Positions 17,409-26,045 of a stretch of 64,000 bases of DNA are shown one piece after another (positions within the stretch are counted from its first letter, which is position 1; every line of letters begins with the position of its first letter). The notes below the pieces were generated by a model, which had not been told where the DNA came from, ran no database searches, and worked only from the letters and a program-made list of their open reading frames with translations. The stretch comes from Pseudomonadota bacterium (GTDB lineage: Bacteria; Pseudomonadota; Gammaproteobacteria; Steroidobacterales; Steroidobacteraceae): NCBI GenBank assembly GCA_023391815.1, contig JAEWAF010000045.1, forward strand, positions 62,001-126,000, given 5' to 3'. The position numbers were made by a program, and so were the translations under genes.

Positions 17409-18566
17409 TCAGCTCTTACGCAGAGCGTCGACGATCTTCAGTCGCGACGCTTGAGCGCAAGGGATGGCCGCGGCCAAACCGCCGAGCAGCACGATCAATC
17501 CGGCGCCGATGCCCCAGGTCGTGCCCGGCATCCCGAGCACCGGGAAGAACTGCGCGACGGCGGCGCCGATTCCTTTGCTGGCGAGCGCGGCCAGCGCCAG
17601 GCCGATCAAGCCGCCCAGGCCGGTCACCAGAATCGCTTCGGCGATGATCATGAGCGTGACCCCCGCGCCTGAGAACCCCAGCGTCTTCATCACGCCGATC
17701 TCGTTGAAGCGCTCACGAATCGACTGGCCCATGGTGTTGGCCGTCACCAGCAGCATGGTGAAGAACACCGCCGCGGCCACCAACGTGAGCAGCTTGCCGA
17801 TGTTGCCCATCTGATTCGCGAAGCCCTGGAAGAAGGCCTTTTCGGTCGCGGTCTTGGTTTCGGTCGAGGAGTTGCGGAACAGGTCGTCGATGGAGCGGGC
17901 GATATCGGCCGAGCGCGCCGGGTCTCGCACCTTCACGACCACCCAACCGATCATGTCCCGGATCTCCCGGCGCGATTCGTTGAGATAGTCGTAATGGAAA
18001 TACATGCTCTGGTTGTCGCCATTGGTGGCCTGATAGATGCCGGCGATCTTCATCGGCCAGACGCTGCTGCCGTCGTCCCGGCGCGTCCAGATGTTGGAGC
18101 GTAGAGGAATGGTGTCGCCCACTTTCCACTTGAAGCGCTCGGCGATCATCGGACCGACGATGACACTGGTGCGATCCTGCAGGAACGCCTGTTTCTCCTC
18201 GGGTTTCAACTTGTATTCGTTGTACACCTCGAAGAACGTCGGGGCTTCGACCGCGAAGACCGGGATCTGATTGCGATCCTCCTGGTAGATGCCGCCGAAC
18301 CAGTCCTGCGAGGACGCGACCACGACGCCCTCGACGCCTTTGATCCGATTCAGATAGGCGAGCGGCAGCGATTGCACGAACGAGGTCTTGTGCATCGTGA
18401 TCAAGCGATCGATGCCGGCGAGCTCGGGGCTGCCGGTCATCGCGACGCGTAGCGTCTGCATCAGGCCGAACAGCAGGAATGCGACGATGATGGAGGCCAG
18501 CGTCAGGCTGGTGCGCAGTCGTTTACGGCCCAGATTGGCCCAGAGCAACGGTAAGTATTTGAACAT
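17409..18566 (-). CDS. MacB-like ABC transporter permease (cassette 1)
   Basis: A 385-residue permease with the same topology as its downstream neighbour: an N-terminal helix ('TLASIIVAFLLFGLMQTL'), a periplasmic domain, and three C-terminal helices, ending in 'ASRLKIVDALRKS'. The 'ERFNEIGVMKTLGFSGAGV' stretch is the typical coupling region of FtsX-domain permeases. It starts 4 bases after the ATPase stop. Two different permeases suggest a heterodimeric transporter core, unlike classical MacB, where ATPase and permease are fused. Confidence 0.88.
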   Translation of the reverse strand: MFKYLPLLWANLGRKRLRTSLTLASIIVAFLLFGLMQTLRVAMTGSPELAGIDRLITMHKTSFVQSLPLAYLNRIKGVEGVVVASSQDWFGGIYQEDRNQIPVFAVEAPTFFEVYNEYKLKPEEKQAFLQDRTSVIVGPMIAERFKWKVGDTIPLRSNIWTRRDDGSSVWPMKIAGIYQATNGDNQSMYFHYDYLNESRREIRDMIGWVVVKVRDPARSADIARSIDDLFRNSSTETKTATEKAFFQGFANQMGNIGKLLTLVAAAVFFTMLLVTANTMGQSIRERFNEIGVMKTLGFSGAGVTLMIIAEAILVTGLGGLIGLALAALASKGIGAAVAQFFPVLGMPGTTWGIGAGLIVLLGGLAAAIPCAQASRLKIVDALRKS

Positions 18567-18570
18567 GACG

Positions 18571-19263
18571 TCACGCTGCCGCTTCGCGGCCCAGCTGACC
18601 CTTGTTCAAATGCAGGACGTGCTTGGCGCGCGCCGCCGCGTGCGGATCATGCGTCACCATGATGATGGTCTTGCCCTGTTGTTGATTCAGAGCCTGCAGC
18701 AGATCCAGGATCTCATCGCCCGACTTGCGATCCAGATCGCCGGTGGGCTCGTCGCATAACAACAGCGTGGGATCGGAAACAATGGCGCGCGCAATGCCGA
18801 CGCGCTGTTCCTGACCGCCCGACAATTCGCGCGGCTTGTGTTGAGCGCGCTCGCTCAAACCGACCAGGCTCAGCGCCGCATTCGCGCGCTTGCGTCGTTC
18901 AGCGGCGGACAGCTTGGTGAGCAACAACGGCAGCTCGACGTTTCGTTCCGCCGTCAGCACGGGCAGCAGGTTATACATCTGGAACACGAAGCCGACGTGA
19001 TTGGCGCGCCAGCGGCCCAGATCGCCATCGGACATGGAATCGGTGCGGATGCCGGCGATCTCGATGCTGCCCGCGGTCGGCCGATCGATGCCGCCGATCA
19101 GATTCAGCAGCGTGGACTTGCCGGAGCCCGACGGGCCCATCAGCGCCAGGAAATCGCCCTTGGGAATGTCCAGATCGAGGGCGTGCAGCACGTGCACGGT
19201 TTCGGCGCCCCGCTTGTAATCCTTCGCTACGCCGCGCAGTCGAACCAATGATTCATCGGCCAT
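18571..19263 (-). CDS. ABC transporter ATP-binding protein, LolD/MacB type (cassette 1)
   Basis: A 230-residue ATPase. Walker A is 'GPSGSGKST', the signature is 'LSGGQEQRVGIARA', Walker B is 'LLLCDEPTGDLD', and the switch His is in 'IIMVTHD'. 'NLLPVLTAERNVELPL' is typical of the LolD/MacB group. It powers the two permeases encoded downstream. The ATG lies 4 bases after the adaptor stop, so all four genes look co-transcribed. Confidence 0.93.
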   Translation of the reverse strand: MADESLVRLRGVAKDYKRGAETVHVLHALDLDIPKGDFLALMGPSGSGKSTLLNLIGGIDRPTAGSIEIAGIRTDSMSDGDLGRWRANHVGFVFQMYNLLPVLTAERNVELPLLLTKLSAAERRKRANAALSLVGLSERAQHKPRELSGGQEQRVGIARAIVSDPTLLLCDEPTGDLDRKSGDEILDLLQALNQQQGKTIIMVTHDPHAAARAKHVLHLNKGQLGREAAA

Positions 19264-19267
19264 GATG

Positions 19268-20509
19268 TCACTCCGCTTTCTTTTTGACCGGGGCGCCCTC
19301 GGCGAGGCCCTCGACCGGTTTCGCTACAAGCACGTCGCCGGAGGCAATTCCCGACAACACTTCTGTTTGCCCGCTACGTTCGCCGCCAGTGCGGACTGCG
19401 ACCCGTTCCACCGAGTCGTCGCGCACGCGCCAGACGTACGTCGTGTCCCCATCTTTCATGATCGCTTCAGTCGGCACCCGCACCGACGGCCGCGACGCCG
19501 TCTGAGCAGGCTCGGCGGCACGATCGTCGAGGAAGCTCACTTTCACTCCCATGTCCGGCAGGATGCGCGGATCCAGATGATCGAACCCGATGCGCACGCG
19601 CACGGTCGCTTTCTGACGATCCGCGGTGGGCACGATGTTGATGACGTGACAGGGAATGGTCCAATCCGGATACGCGTCCAGCACCGCTTCGGCTTTTTGT
19701 CCGGCCTTGACGCGATTGATGAAGGCTTCGTTCACGTCGACTTCAATCTCTCGCGAATCCATGTCAACGACCGTCGCGATTCCGGTGCGCGTGAAGCCGC
19801 CGCCAGCGGAAATGGGAGAAACCATTTCGCCGGGCTGCGCGTCCTTCGAGACCACCACGCCGTCGAACGGTGCGCGCACCAGCAGATCGTCGAGATCCTG
19901 GTTGCGCACGCGCACGCTGCTCTGAGCGACTTTCGCTTCGCTCTTCAATGCTTCCAGGCGAGCCTGCAACGCGCCGTACTCGGCCTCCGCCGAATCGAGG
20001 GCCTGCTCGCTGACCAGCTTGTCCGCGCGTAGCTGTCGCGTGCGTCGCAAGTTACGTTCAGCTTCGGCGAGCCGCACTTCGACTTCCTGCAGATTCTTGG
20101 TCGCGGCCTCGAGCTGACGTTCGGCGAGATCGAGCTGCGGCCGCGAAGTCGTATCGTCCAGACGCGCCAGCAACTGACCTTCCTTGACCTCCATGCCTTC
20201 CTCGATCAGTACCTCGCGGACCTTGCCCGTGACTTTCGCCGACACGGTGGCCTGTCGACGCGCGACGACGTAGCCGGACGCATTCAGCACCGAGCCGCCC
20301 GCACCGCCGCTGTTCGAAGAGGCGACCGCGGAAACTGTTTCCACCTCGATGGCGTTATCGCGAAAGACGGCCCACGCCGCTGCGACCACGGCCAGGAGGA
20401 GCACGGCGGCGATGAACCATTTATAGATGCCACCCTGACGAGTCTGAGCGGTGGGTTCCGGGCTACGTTCGATGCGCAGGCTGTCGAGTGCGTTCTGGTC
20501 GAATGACAT
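19268..20509 (-). CDS. HlyD/MacA-type periplasmic adaptor (cassette 1)
   Basis: A 413-residue membrane-fusion protein: a cytoplasmic tail of about 30 residues, a membrane anchor near 'FIAAVLLLAVVAAAWAVF', a lipoyl-like domain split by a long coiled coil ('LAERQLEAATKNLQEVEVRL'), then beta-barrel and membrane-proximal domains. It should join the inner-membrane ABC complex to an outer-membrane channel. I chose the ATG preceded by GAAGG over one 18 codons upstream. It is the first gene of the leftward cassette and diverges from a second adaptor of different sequence. Confidence 0.88.
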   Translation of the reverse strand: MSFDQNALDSLRIERSPEPTAQTRQGGIYKWFIAAVLLLAVVAAAWAVFRDNAIEVETVSAVASSNSGGAGGSVLNASGYVVARRQATVSAKVTGKVREVLIEEGMEVKEGQLLARLDDTTSRPQLDLAERQLEAATKNLQEVEVRLAEAERNLRRTRQLRADKLVSEQALDSAEAEYGALQARLEALKSEAKVAQSSVRVRNQDLDDLLVRAPFDGVVVSKDAQPGEMVSPISAGGGFTRTGIATVVDMDSREIEVDVNEAFINRVKAGQKAEAVLDAYPDWTIPCHVINIVPTADRQKATVRVRIGFDHLDPRILPDMGVKVSFLDDRAAEPAQTASRPSVRVPTEAIMKDGDTTYVWRVRDDSVERVAVRTGGERSGQTEVLSGIASGDVLVAKPVEGLAEGAPVKKKAE

Positions 20510-20750
20510 GGAAGCCTTCAGTCCTTTAGCAACCGCGCGCGTAGCGAACGACGGCGCGGTCATTGGAATGTGTCAATACCCGGGCGAGATCCTGGGCCAG
20601 GGGCCGGCAGGCGGCACGGATTCTAATCCCGTGGGCCGGGCGGAAGTAAGGCACGTCGGTGAAAAGCCGCCCGACACCGGTAAGTTGGGTCGATAATCTC
20701 CGGGTGACTTCGATATCTGCGCTACCCGCGCGGCAGGACATCGCCAAGTT
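20510..20750. promoter_or_regulatory. Shared promoter region of two divergent ABC export cassettes
   Basis: This 241-base region separates the starts of the two adaptor genes and must contain both promoters. No convincing operator palindrome was found, and no regulator gene adjoins either cassette. Confidence 0.5.
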
Positions 20751-21893
20751 ATGAAACGCCGCACCTTATATATAGTAGGTGGAGTCGTGCTCGTGGCGCT
20801 GGCCATCGGTGTGCTGGCCACTCGTCCCGATCCCATCGCGGTGGAAACTGCAGCCGTCAGCCGCGGGCCAGTTGCTGAAACAGTTACCAATACGCGTGCC
20901 GGCACCGTAAAGGCGTGTCAGCGCGCCCGACTCGCGCCGCCTTCGGGCGGGCAAATCGCCAGGCTGCCGGTGAAGAAAGGCGATCGCGTGCAAGCGGGAC
21001 AGGTCCTGCTCGAACTCTGGAACGATGATCTTCGCGCCGAGCTGAGCCTCGCCGAACGGGATGCCGTCGCTTCGCACGCGCGGGCCGAAGAAGCTTGTGT
21101 CGCGGCCAAAGTCTCACAGCGCGAAGCCGATCGTCTCTCGAGACTGGTGACACAAAGCCTGGTATCGATCGATGCGGCCGAACGAGCCAGAGGCGATGCC
21201 GACAGCCAGGCGGCGGCCTGTCGCGCGACCACTCAAAATATCAAAGTGGCCGAGGCGCGCGTCGATCAAGCGAAGGCGTCGATCGAGCGGACGTTGTTAC
21301 GTGCGCCGTTCGCCGGGATCGTCGCTGAGATCAATGGGGAGCTGGGTGAGTTCGTCACGCCATCGCCTATCGGTATTCCGACGCCGCCGGCCGTCGATGT
21401 GGTTGACACCAGTTGCCTGTATGTGACCGCGCCGATCGACGAGGTCGACGCGCCACGCATTCGTGAAGGCATGCCGGCGCGAGTCTCGCTCGATGCCTTC
21501 CGGGATCGAACGTTTCCTGCTCGCGTTCGACGGGTGGCGCCCTACGTGCTCGATGTGGAGAAACAGGCGCGCACGGTGGAAATCGAAGCCGAGCTGCAAG
21601 ACATTGAATCGGTGGCGCTGCTGCCCGGGTACAGCGCGGACGTGGAAGTGATTCTGGAGGAGCGGGCGGACACGCTGCGAATTCCTACGCGCGCGCTCAT
21701 CGATGGCAAGCGAGTCTATTTATATGACGCGGCCGACGGGCGCGTTCATGCCAGGGAAGTGCGGACCGGTCTGAGGAATTGGGAGTACGTCGAGGTCACG
21801 AGCGGCCTGTCGGCGGGCGATCTGGTGGTGACGACGGTGGATCGCGAAGGCGTCGTCGATGGCGCTCGGGCGAAGCGGGCCGCCACGCCATGA
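20751..21893 (+). CDS. HlyD/MacA-type periplasmic adaptor (cassette 2)
   Basis: A 380-residue adaptor with an N-terminal membrane anchor (residues 6-24) and the order lipoyl half, coiled coil (about 100-190), lipoyl half, beta-barrel. It is shorter than the first adaptor and not a close copy. It has five or so cysteines in and around the coiled-coil hairpin ('AEEACVAAKVSQ', 'AACRATTQ'), which is unusual for a periplasmic adaptor. It is the first gene of the rightward cassette; its stop overlaps the ATPase start (ATGA). Confidence 0.87.
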   Translation: MKRRTLYIVGGVVLVALAIGVLATRPDPIAVETAAVSRGPVAETVTNTRAGTVKACQRARLAPPSGGQIARLPVKKGDRVQAGQVLLELWNDDLRAELSLAERDAVASHARAEEACVAAKVSQREADRLSRLVTQSLVSIDAAERARGDADSQAAACRATTQNIKVAEARVDQAKASIERTLLRAPFAGIVAEINGELGEFVTPSPIGIPTPPAVDVVDTSCLYVTAPIDEVDAPRIREGMPARVSLDAFRDRTFPARVRRVAPYVLDVEKQARTVEIEAELQDIESVALLPGYSADVEVILEERADTLRIPTRALIDGKRVYLYDAADGRVHAREVRTGLRNWEYVEVTSGLSAGDLVVTTVDREGVVDGARAKRAATP

Positions 21894-22558
21894 TCGACCT
21901 GCGCAACATCTGCCGCCACTTCCAGATGGGCGATCAGCAGGTGCGCGCGCTCGATGACGTCAACGTACGTATCGACACCGGCGAATATGTTTCCATCATG
22001 GGGCCGTCGGGGTCGGGGAAGTCGACGCTGTTGAATGTGCTCGGCTTGTTGGATCGACCGACCACGGGCACGTATTTGTTGGATGGCCGGGAGACGACTT
22101 CGCTCGACGATAAGGAGCTGGCGCACACGCGGGCGCGCAAGATCGGCTTCATCTTCCAGTCGTTTCATCTGATTCCCAGGCTGACCGCGTTCGAGAATGT
22201 TGAATTGCCGCTGGTGCTGGCGGGCGTGGCGCCGGAAGAGCGGCGGCCGCGAGTGCAGGCGTTGCTGGCGAGTCTGAGTCTGGAGAGTCGGGCCAGGCAT
22301 CGGCCGAATGAATTGTCGGGCGGGCAGCGGCAGCGAGTGGCCATCGCTCGGGCGATGGTGATGCAGCCCGCGGTGTTGCTGGCGGACGAGCCGACCGGAA
22401 ACCTGGATCACGTTTCCGGGGCGGAGGTGCTGGCCGCGATCGAGGGATTGAATGCGAAAGGGATTACATTGCTGGTGGTCACGCATGACGCCGAAGTGGC
22501 GCAGCGGGCCAGGCGGCATATCCGGATGAGGGATGGCAAGGTCGTCGAGGACGCCTGA
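21890..22558 (+). CDS. ABC transporter ATP-binding protein, LolD/MacB type (cassette 2)
   Basis: A 222-residue ATPase with Walker A 'GPSGSGKST', 'LSGGQRQRVAIARA', Walker B 'VLLADEPTGNLD' and the switch 'LLVVTHD'. The ATG overlaps the adaptor stop by 4 bases, and its own stop overlaps the next start by 1 base, so it is tightly coupled. An earlier in-frame codon inside the adaptor gene was rejected because it adds a low-complexity basic stretch. Confidence 0.93.
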   Translation: MIDLRNICRHFQMGDQQVRALDDVNVRIDTGEYVSIMGPSGSGKSTLLNVLGLLDRPTTGTYLLDGRETTSLDDKELAHTRARKIGFIFQSFHLIPRLTAFENVELPLVLAGVAPEERRPRVQALLASLSLESRARHRPNELSGGQRQRVAIARAMVMQPAVLLADEPTGNLDHVSGAEVLAAIEGLNAKGITLLVVTHDAEVAQRARRHIRMRDGKVVEDA

Positions 22559-23769
22559 TGCGCTTCCGCGATCTGCTTCAGCTTTCGCTCGACTCCGCGG
22601 TGCGCGCGCGCATGCGGAGCATCATGCTGTTACTCGCGATGAGCATCGGCGTGGCCGCTGTCATTGCGCTCACTTCGTTGGGTCAGGGCGCGCGCCGCTA
22701 CGTCGCCAATGAGTTCCAAGCGCTCGGGACTCGCATGGTCATCGTCATTCCCGGCCGTTCCGAAACGGGCGGCGTCTCACCCGGCATGCTCGCCGGTGAA
22801 ACGCCGCGAGATCTCACATTGGGCGACGCCCTGGCCGTGCAACGCCTGCCCGGCGTTGAGCGCGTCGCTCCACTCGTGATCGGCTCGGCGCCTGCGTCGG
22901 TCGGTGCGTTGGAGCGTGAGGCGCCGATCATGGGCTCCAGTTCCGAGCTGATGCCGGTCCATGGCTTCAAGCTCGCGCGCGGTGATTTTCTTCCTCACGG
23001 CGATTTGAGTCGCGACAGCGCCGTTGCCGTCATCGGCAGCAACATCGCTCGTGAGTTGTTTCCCGGTCGCGAAGCCATCGGCGGCAACTTGCGCATCGGC
23101 GACCGGCGTTTCCGAGTCATCGGCGTGCTGGCGGATCAGGGTCGCATGATCGGCATGGACTCGCAGGAGTTGATCATCATCCCGGTCAGCGCCGCGCAAG
23201 CGTTGTTCAATACCGAGTCGTTGTTCCGCATGCTGATTCAAGCGCACACGCGCGATGACATGACTCGGGTGCGCAATGCCACGATCGAAGCGATCAAGCT
23301 GCGGCATCAAGGCGAGGAAGACGTCACCGTGATCACGCAGGACGCCTTGCTTGCCACCTTCGACCGCATTTTCACCGCGCTCACCCTCACTCTGGCCGGG
23401 ATCGCTTCGATCAGTCTGGCCGTCGCGGGCGTGCTGATCATGAATGTGATGTTGGTATCGGTGAGTCAGCGCACCAGCGAGGTCGGCCTGCTCAAGGCCA
23501 TCGGTGCGACGCGGGGGCAGGTCACCGCAATGTTTCTTACCGAGGCGATCCTTCTGTCCGTGGCCGGTGCGGTCGCGGGGCTGTTCGTCGGGCTCGGTGT
23601 GGATTGGGTCGTGGGCAAGATCTATCCCTCTCTGCCGCTGAGCCCGCCGGTATGGGCCGTCGTGCTCGCGCTCGCGGTTGCCGTTCTCAGCGGTGTGTTC
23701 TTCGGGTTGATGCCCGCCCGGCGAGCGGCGCGGCTCGATCCGGTAGCCGCGTTGGGAGGCAGGCGCTGA
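22558..23769 (+). CDS. MacB-like ABC transporter permease (cassette 2)
   Basis: A 403-residue FtsX/MacB-type permease with an N-terminal helix ('IMLLLAMSIGVAAVIALTSL'), a periplasmic domain and three C-terminal helices. The coupling region is 'SQRTSEVGLLKAIGATRGQV', and it ends in 'ARRAARLDPVAALGGRR', as in MacB-like transporters. It shares one base with each neighbouring gene and likely pairs with the following permease. Confidence 0.89.
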   Translation: MRFRDLLQLSLDSAVRARMRSIMLLLAMSIGVAAVIALTSLGQGARRYVANEFQALGTRMVIVIPGRSETGGVSPGMLAGETPRDLTLGDALAVQRLPGVERVAPLVIGSAPASVGALEREAPIMGSSSELMPVHGFKLARGDFLPHGDLSRDSAVAVIGSNIARELFPGREAIGGNLRIGDRRFRVIGVLADQGRMIGMDSQELIIIPVSAAQALFNTESLFRMLIQAHTRDDMTRVRNATIEAIKLRHQGEEDVTVITQDALLATFDRIFTALTLTLAGIASISLAVAGVLIMNVMLVSVSQRTSEVGLLKAIGATRGQVTAMFLTEAILLSVAGAVAGLFVGLGVDWVVGKIYPSLPLSPPVWAVVLALAVAVLSGVFFGLMPARRAARLDPVAALGGRR

Positions 23770-24968
23770 TGCGTTTCGCCGATCTGGTGCGCCTGACGAC
23801 TTGCTCAGTGCGAGCGCATCGACTGCGGGCCGCGCTGACGGCGTTGGGCATCGGCATCGGCGTCACGGCGGTGGTGTTGCTTACATCGATCGGCGAGGGC
23901 GTGCACCGCTTCGTCCTCTCGGAATTCACTCAGTTCGGCACGAACATCATCAGTGTCACGCCGGGTAAGACGAAGACCCTGGGTGGTTCGATCGGCTCGC
24001 TCGGCAATGTGCGGCCGCTGACCGTCGACGACGCGGAGGCGTTGGGGCGCGCGCCGTATGTGATATCGACCAACGCGATGGTGCAGGGAAATGCCGAGGT
24101 CGAAGCGCTTGGCCGCAAGCGACGAACGACGGTGTATGGCGTCGGGCATTCGTTCGCCGAGGCGTTTCGGTTCGAGGTGGCGGAAGGTGAGTTCTTGCCG
24201 GCGGACGATCCGCAAGCGCCACGCAGTCTCGCTGTGCTCGGTAGCAAGATGAATCACGAGTTGTTCCGCGGCGAGAGCTCGCTGGGCAAGACGATTCGGG
24301 TCGGCGGGCAGCGCTATCGGGTCGCTGGCGTCATGAAACCCAAAGGCACGACGCTCGGGTTCGATCTCGACGACACGGTTTACATTCCCACCGTGAAGTC
24401 GCTCGAGCTCTTCAATCGGGACAGCGTGTTCGAGATCCAGCTTCGACATGAGTCGGGCGTGTCGGTGGATGAAGTCGTCAGCGGCGTGCGCAAGATTCTG
24501 AGCGCAAGGCACGGCGATGAGGATTTCACGATCACCACCCAACAGCAGATGCTGGACACGCTCGGCTCGGTCTTGAGCGTTCTGACCTTCGCGGTCGGCG
24601 CGTTAGGCAGCATCTCCTTGCTGGTCGGCGGCGTCGGCATCTTCACCATCATGACCATCGGCGTCAGCGAGCGCACCGCCGAGATCGGACTTCTTCGCGC
24701 GCTCGGCGCACAGAAGAACCAGGTGCTCGGCGTGTTTCTTTCCGAGGCCATCGTGCTCTCGTCACTCGGCGGCGTCGCGGGCCTACTCGCCGGCTTCGGC
24801 ATTGCCGCCGCGCTGGATCTCGCCGTGCCAGCGCTACCCGTGAGCTATTCGCCGATGTTCATCATCGCCGCCGAGTCGCTGGCCGTTGCGATCGGATTGA
24901 TCGCTGGCATCCTTCCTGCGGTGCGCGCGGCTGGATTGGAACCCGTCGACGCATTGCGAACCGACTGA
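23769..24968 (+). CDS. MacB-like ABC transporter permease (cassette 2)
   Basis: A 399-residue permease with the same architecture as its upstream partner. It is marked by 'LTALGIGIGVTAVVLLTSIG' at the N-terminus, a periplasmic domain with 'TNIISVTPGKTKTLGG', the coupling region 'SERTAEIGLLRALGAQKNQV' and a final 'RAAGLEPVDALRTD'. It is the last gene of the rightward cassette, and its stop abuts the stop of the convergent histidine kinase gene. No outer-membrane channel gene adjoins, so TolC or the channel at 31615 may serve it. Confidence 0.89.
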   Translation: MRFADLVRLTTCSVRAHRLRAALTALGIGIGVTAVVLLTSIGEGVHRFVLSEFTQFGTNIISVTPGKTKTLGGSIGSLGNVRPLTVDDAEALGRAPYVISTNAMVQGNAEVEALGRKRRTTVYGVGHSFAEAFRFEVAEGEFLPADDPQAPRSLAVLGSKMNHELFRGESSLGKTIRVGGQRYRVAGVMKPKGTTLGFDLDDTVYIPTVKSLELFNRDSVFEIQLRHESGVSVDEVVSGVRKILSARHGDEDFTITTQQQMLDTLGSVLSVLTFAVGALGSISLLVGGVGIFTIMTIGVSERTAEIGLLRALGAQKNQVLGVFLSEAIVLSSLGGVAGLLAGFGIAAALDLAVPALPVSYSPMFIIAAESLAVAIGLIAGILPAVRAAGLEPVDALRTD

Positions 24969-26045
24969 CTACGCCAACGCCCTCTGCATCAACAGAAACT
25001 GCTCCGTGATCGGCGTCGTCGGCATCGTGAAATAGAACACCGCGCCTTCGTGCGGCTTGCCTTCGGCCCAGATGCGGCCGCCGTGGCGGTCGATGATGCG
25101 GGCGACGGTGGCGAGGCCGACGCCGGTGCCTTCGAAGTCGGCGGCGCCGTGCAGGCGTTGGAAAGGCTTGAACAGTTTCTGTTCCTGGGCCATGTCGAAG
25201 CCCGCGCCGTTGTCCCTGACGAACAGTGTCGCCATCGAGCCGTGCTGAGTCTGGCCGACTTCGATGCGCGCGTTCTCGGTACGCGACGTGAACTTCCAGG
25301 CGTTGGCGAGCAAGTTCACGAACAGGTCGCTGATCAGTCGGCGGTCGCCATGAACGCTCATGCCCGGCTGAATTTCCACCTCGACGTTGCGCGACGGATC
25401 CTTCTGCCGCAGGTCCTGCACGATGCTTTCCGCCAGCGCGGTGACATCGATGATCTCTCGATGCAGCGTGTGACGTGAGATGCGCGACAACACCAGCAGC
25501 GCGTCGATCAGCTCCGACATCTGCTTCACGCTGCCCTGAATGCGAGTCAGGCGCCGACGCTGCTCTTCGGTCGCATTGGGCAGCGACAGCTCGAGCAAGC
25601 CCGCCTGCCCCGCGATGGTCGTCAAAGGCGAGCGCAAGTCATGCGATACGGACGCGGTGAACGCTTCGAGCTCGCGGTTCGCGCGCGCAAGGGATTCATT
25701 GGCATCGCGCAGCTGTCGTTGGCTGGGCACGGACAGGATCACCGGCAAGTAGCGCCACAACAGAATCGCCGTCGGCACCGAAGCCGCCGCGGCGATGACC
25801 TTGATCAGACCCGCGAGCCAGTAATCGGTGTGCCAGACATTCCACACATTCATCACGTGGATCAGGCCGCAGGACAGGATGAAGATGCCGGAGGCGACCA
25901 GCAGCCAGTTGAACGGCAGGTCGCGACGCCGTCGTGCGAGGTAGATCAGCGCGAACGGAATGGTGAAATAGGCCATCGCGATCAGGAGGTCGGCGATGAC
26001 ATGCATCCACAGGATGCCGGGGGTCGACATGTTAGCGGTGTCCAT
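24969..26045 (-). CDS. Histidine kinase with ethylene-receptor-like membrane domain
   Basis: A 358-residue kinase. Residues 11-103 form three or four membrane helices that match the ethylene-binding domain of plant ETR1. Asp19, Tyr26, Ile29, Pro30, Cys59 and His63 sit at the same spacing as ETR1 Asp25, Tyr32, Ile35, Pro36, Cys65 and His69; 'CGLIHVMNVW' aligns with ETR1 'CGATHLINLW'. A short coiled coil, a HisKA domain with 'SVSHDLRSPL' (His135) and an ATPase domain ('LLANAWKF', 'DNGAGFD', 'GTGVGLATV') follow. There is no GAF or receiver domain. No response regulator adjoins it. The start is uncertain (26141 or 26030 are possible). Confidence 0.88.
   Translation of the reverse strand: MDTANMSTPGILWMHVIADLLIAMAYFTIPFALIYLARRRRDLPFNWLLVASGIFILSCGLIHVMNVWNVWHTDYWLAGLIKVIAAAASVPTAILLWRYLPVILSVPSQRQLRDANESLARANRELEAFTASVSHDLRSPLTTIAGQAGLLELSLPNATEEQRRRLTRIQGSVKQMSELIDALLVLSRISRHTLHREIIDVTALAESIVQDLRQKDPSRNVEVEIQPGMSVHGDRRLISDLFVNLLANAWKFTSRTENARIEVGQTQHGSMATLFVRDNGAGFDMAQEQKLFKPFQRLHGAADFEGTGVGLATVARIIDRHGGRIWAEGKPHEGAVFYFTMPTTPITEQFLLMQRALA

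Noticed and set aside
24969..26045. Kinase as part of a two-gene two-component system
   Set aside because: Neither neighbour is a response regulator: one is an ABC permease, the other a TetR repressor.
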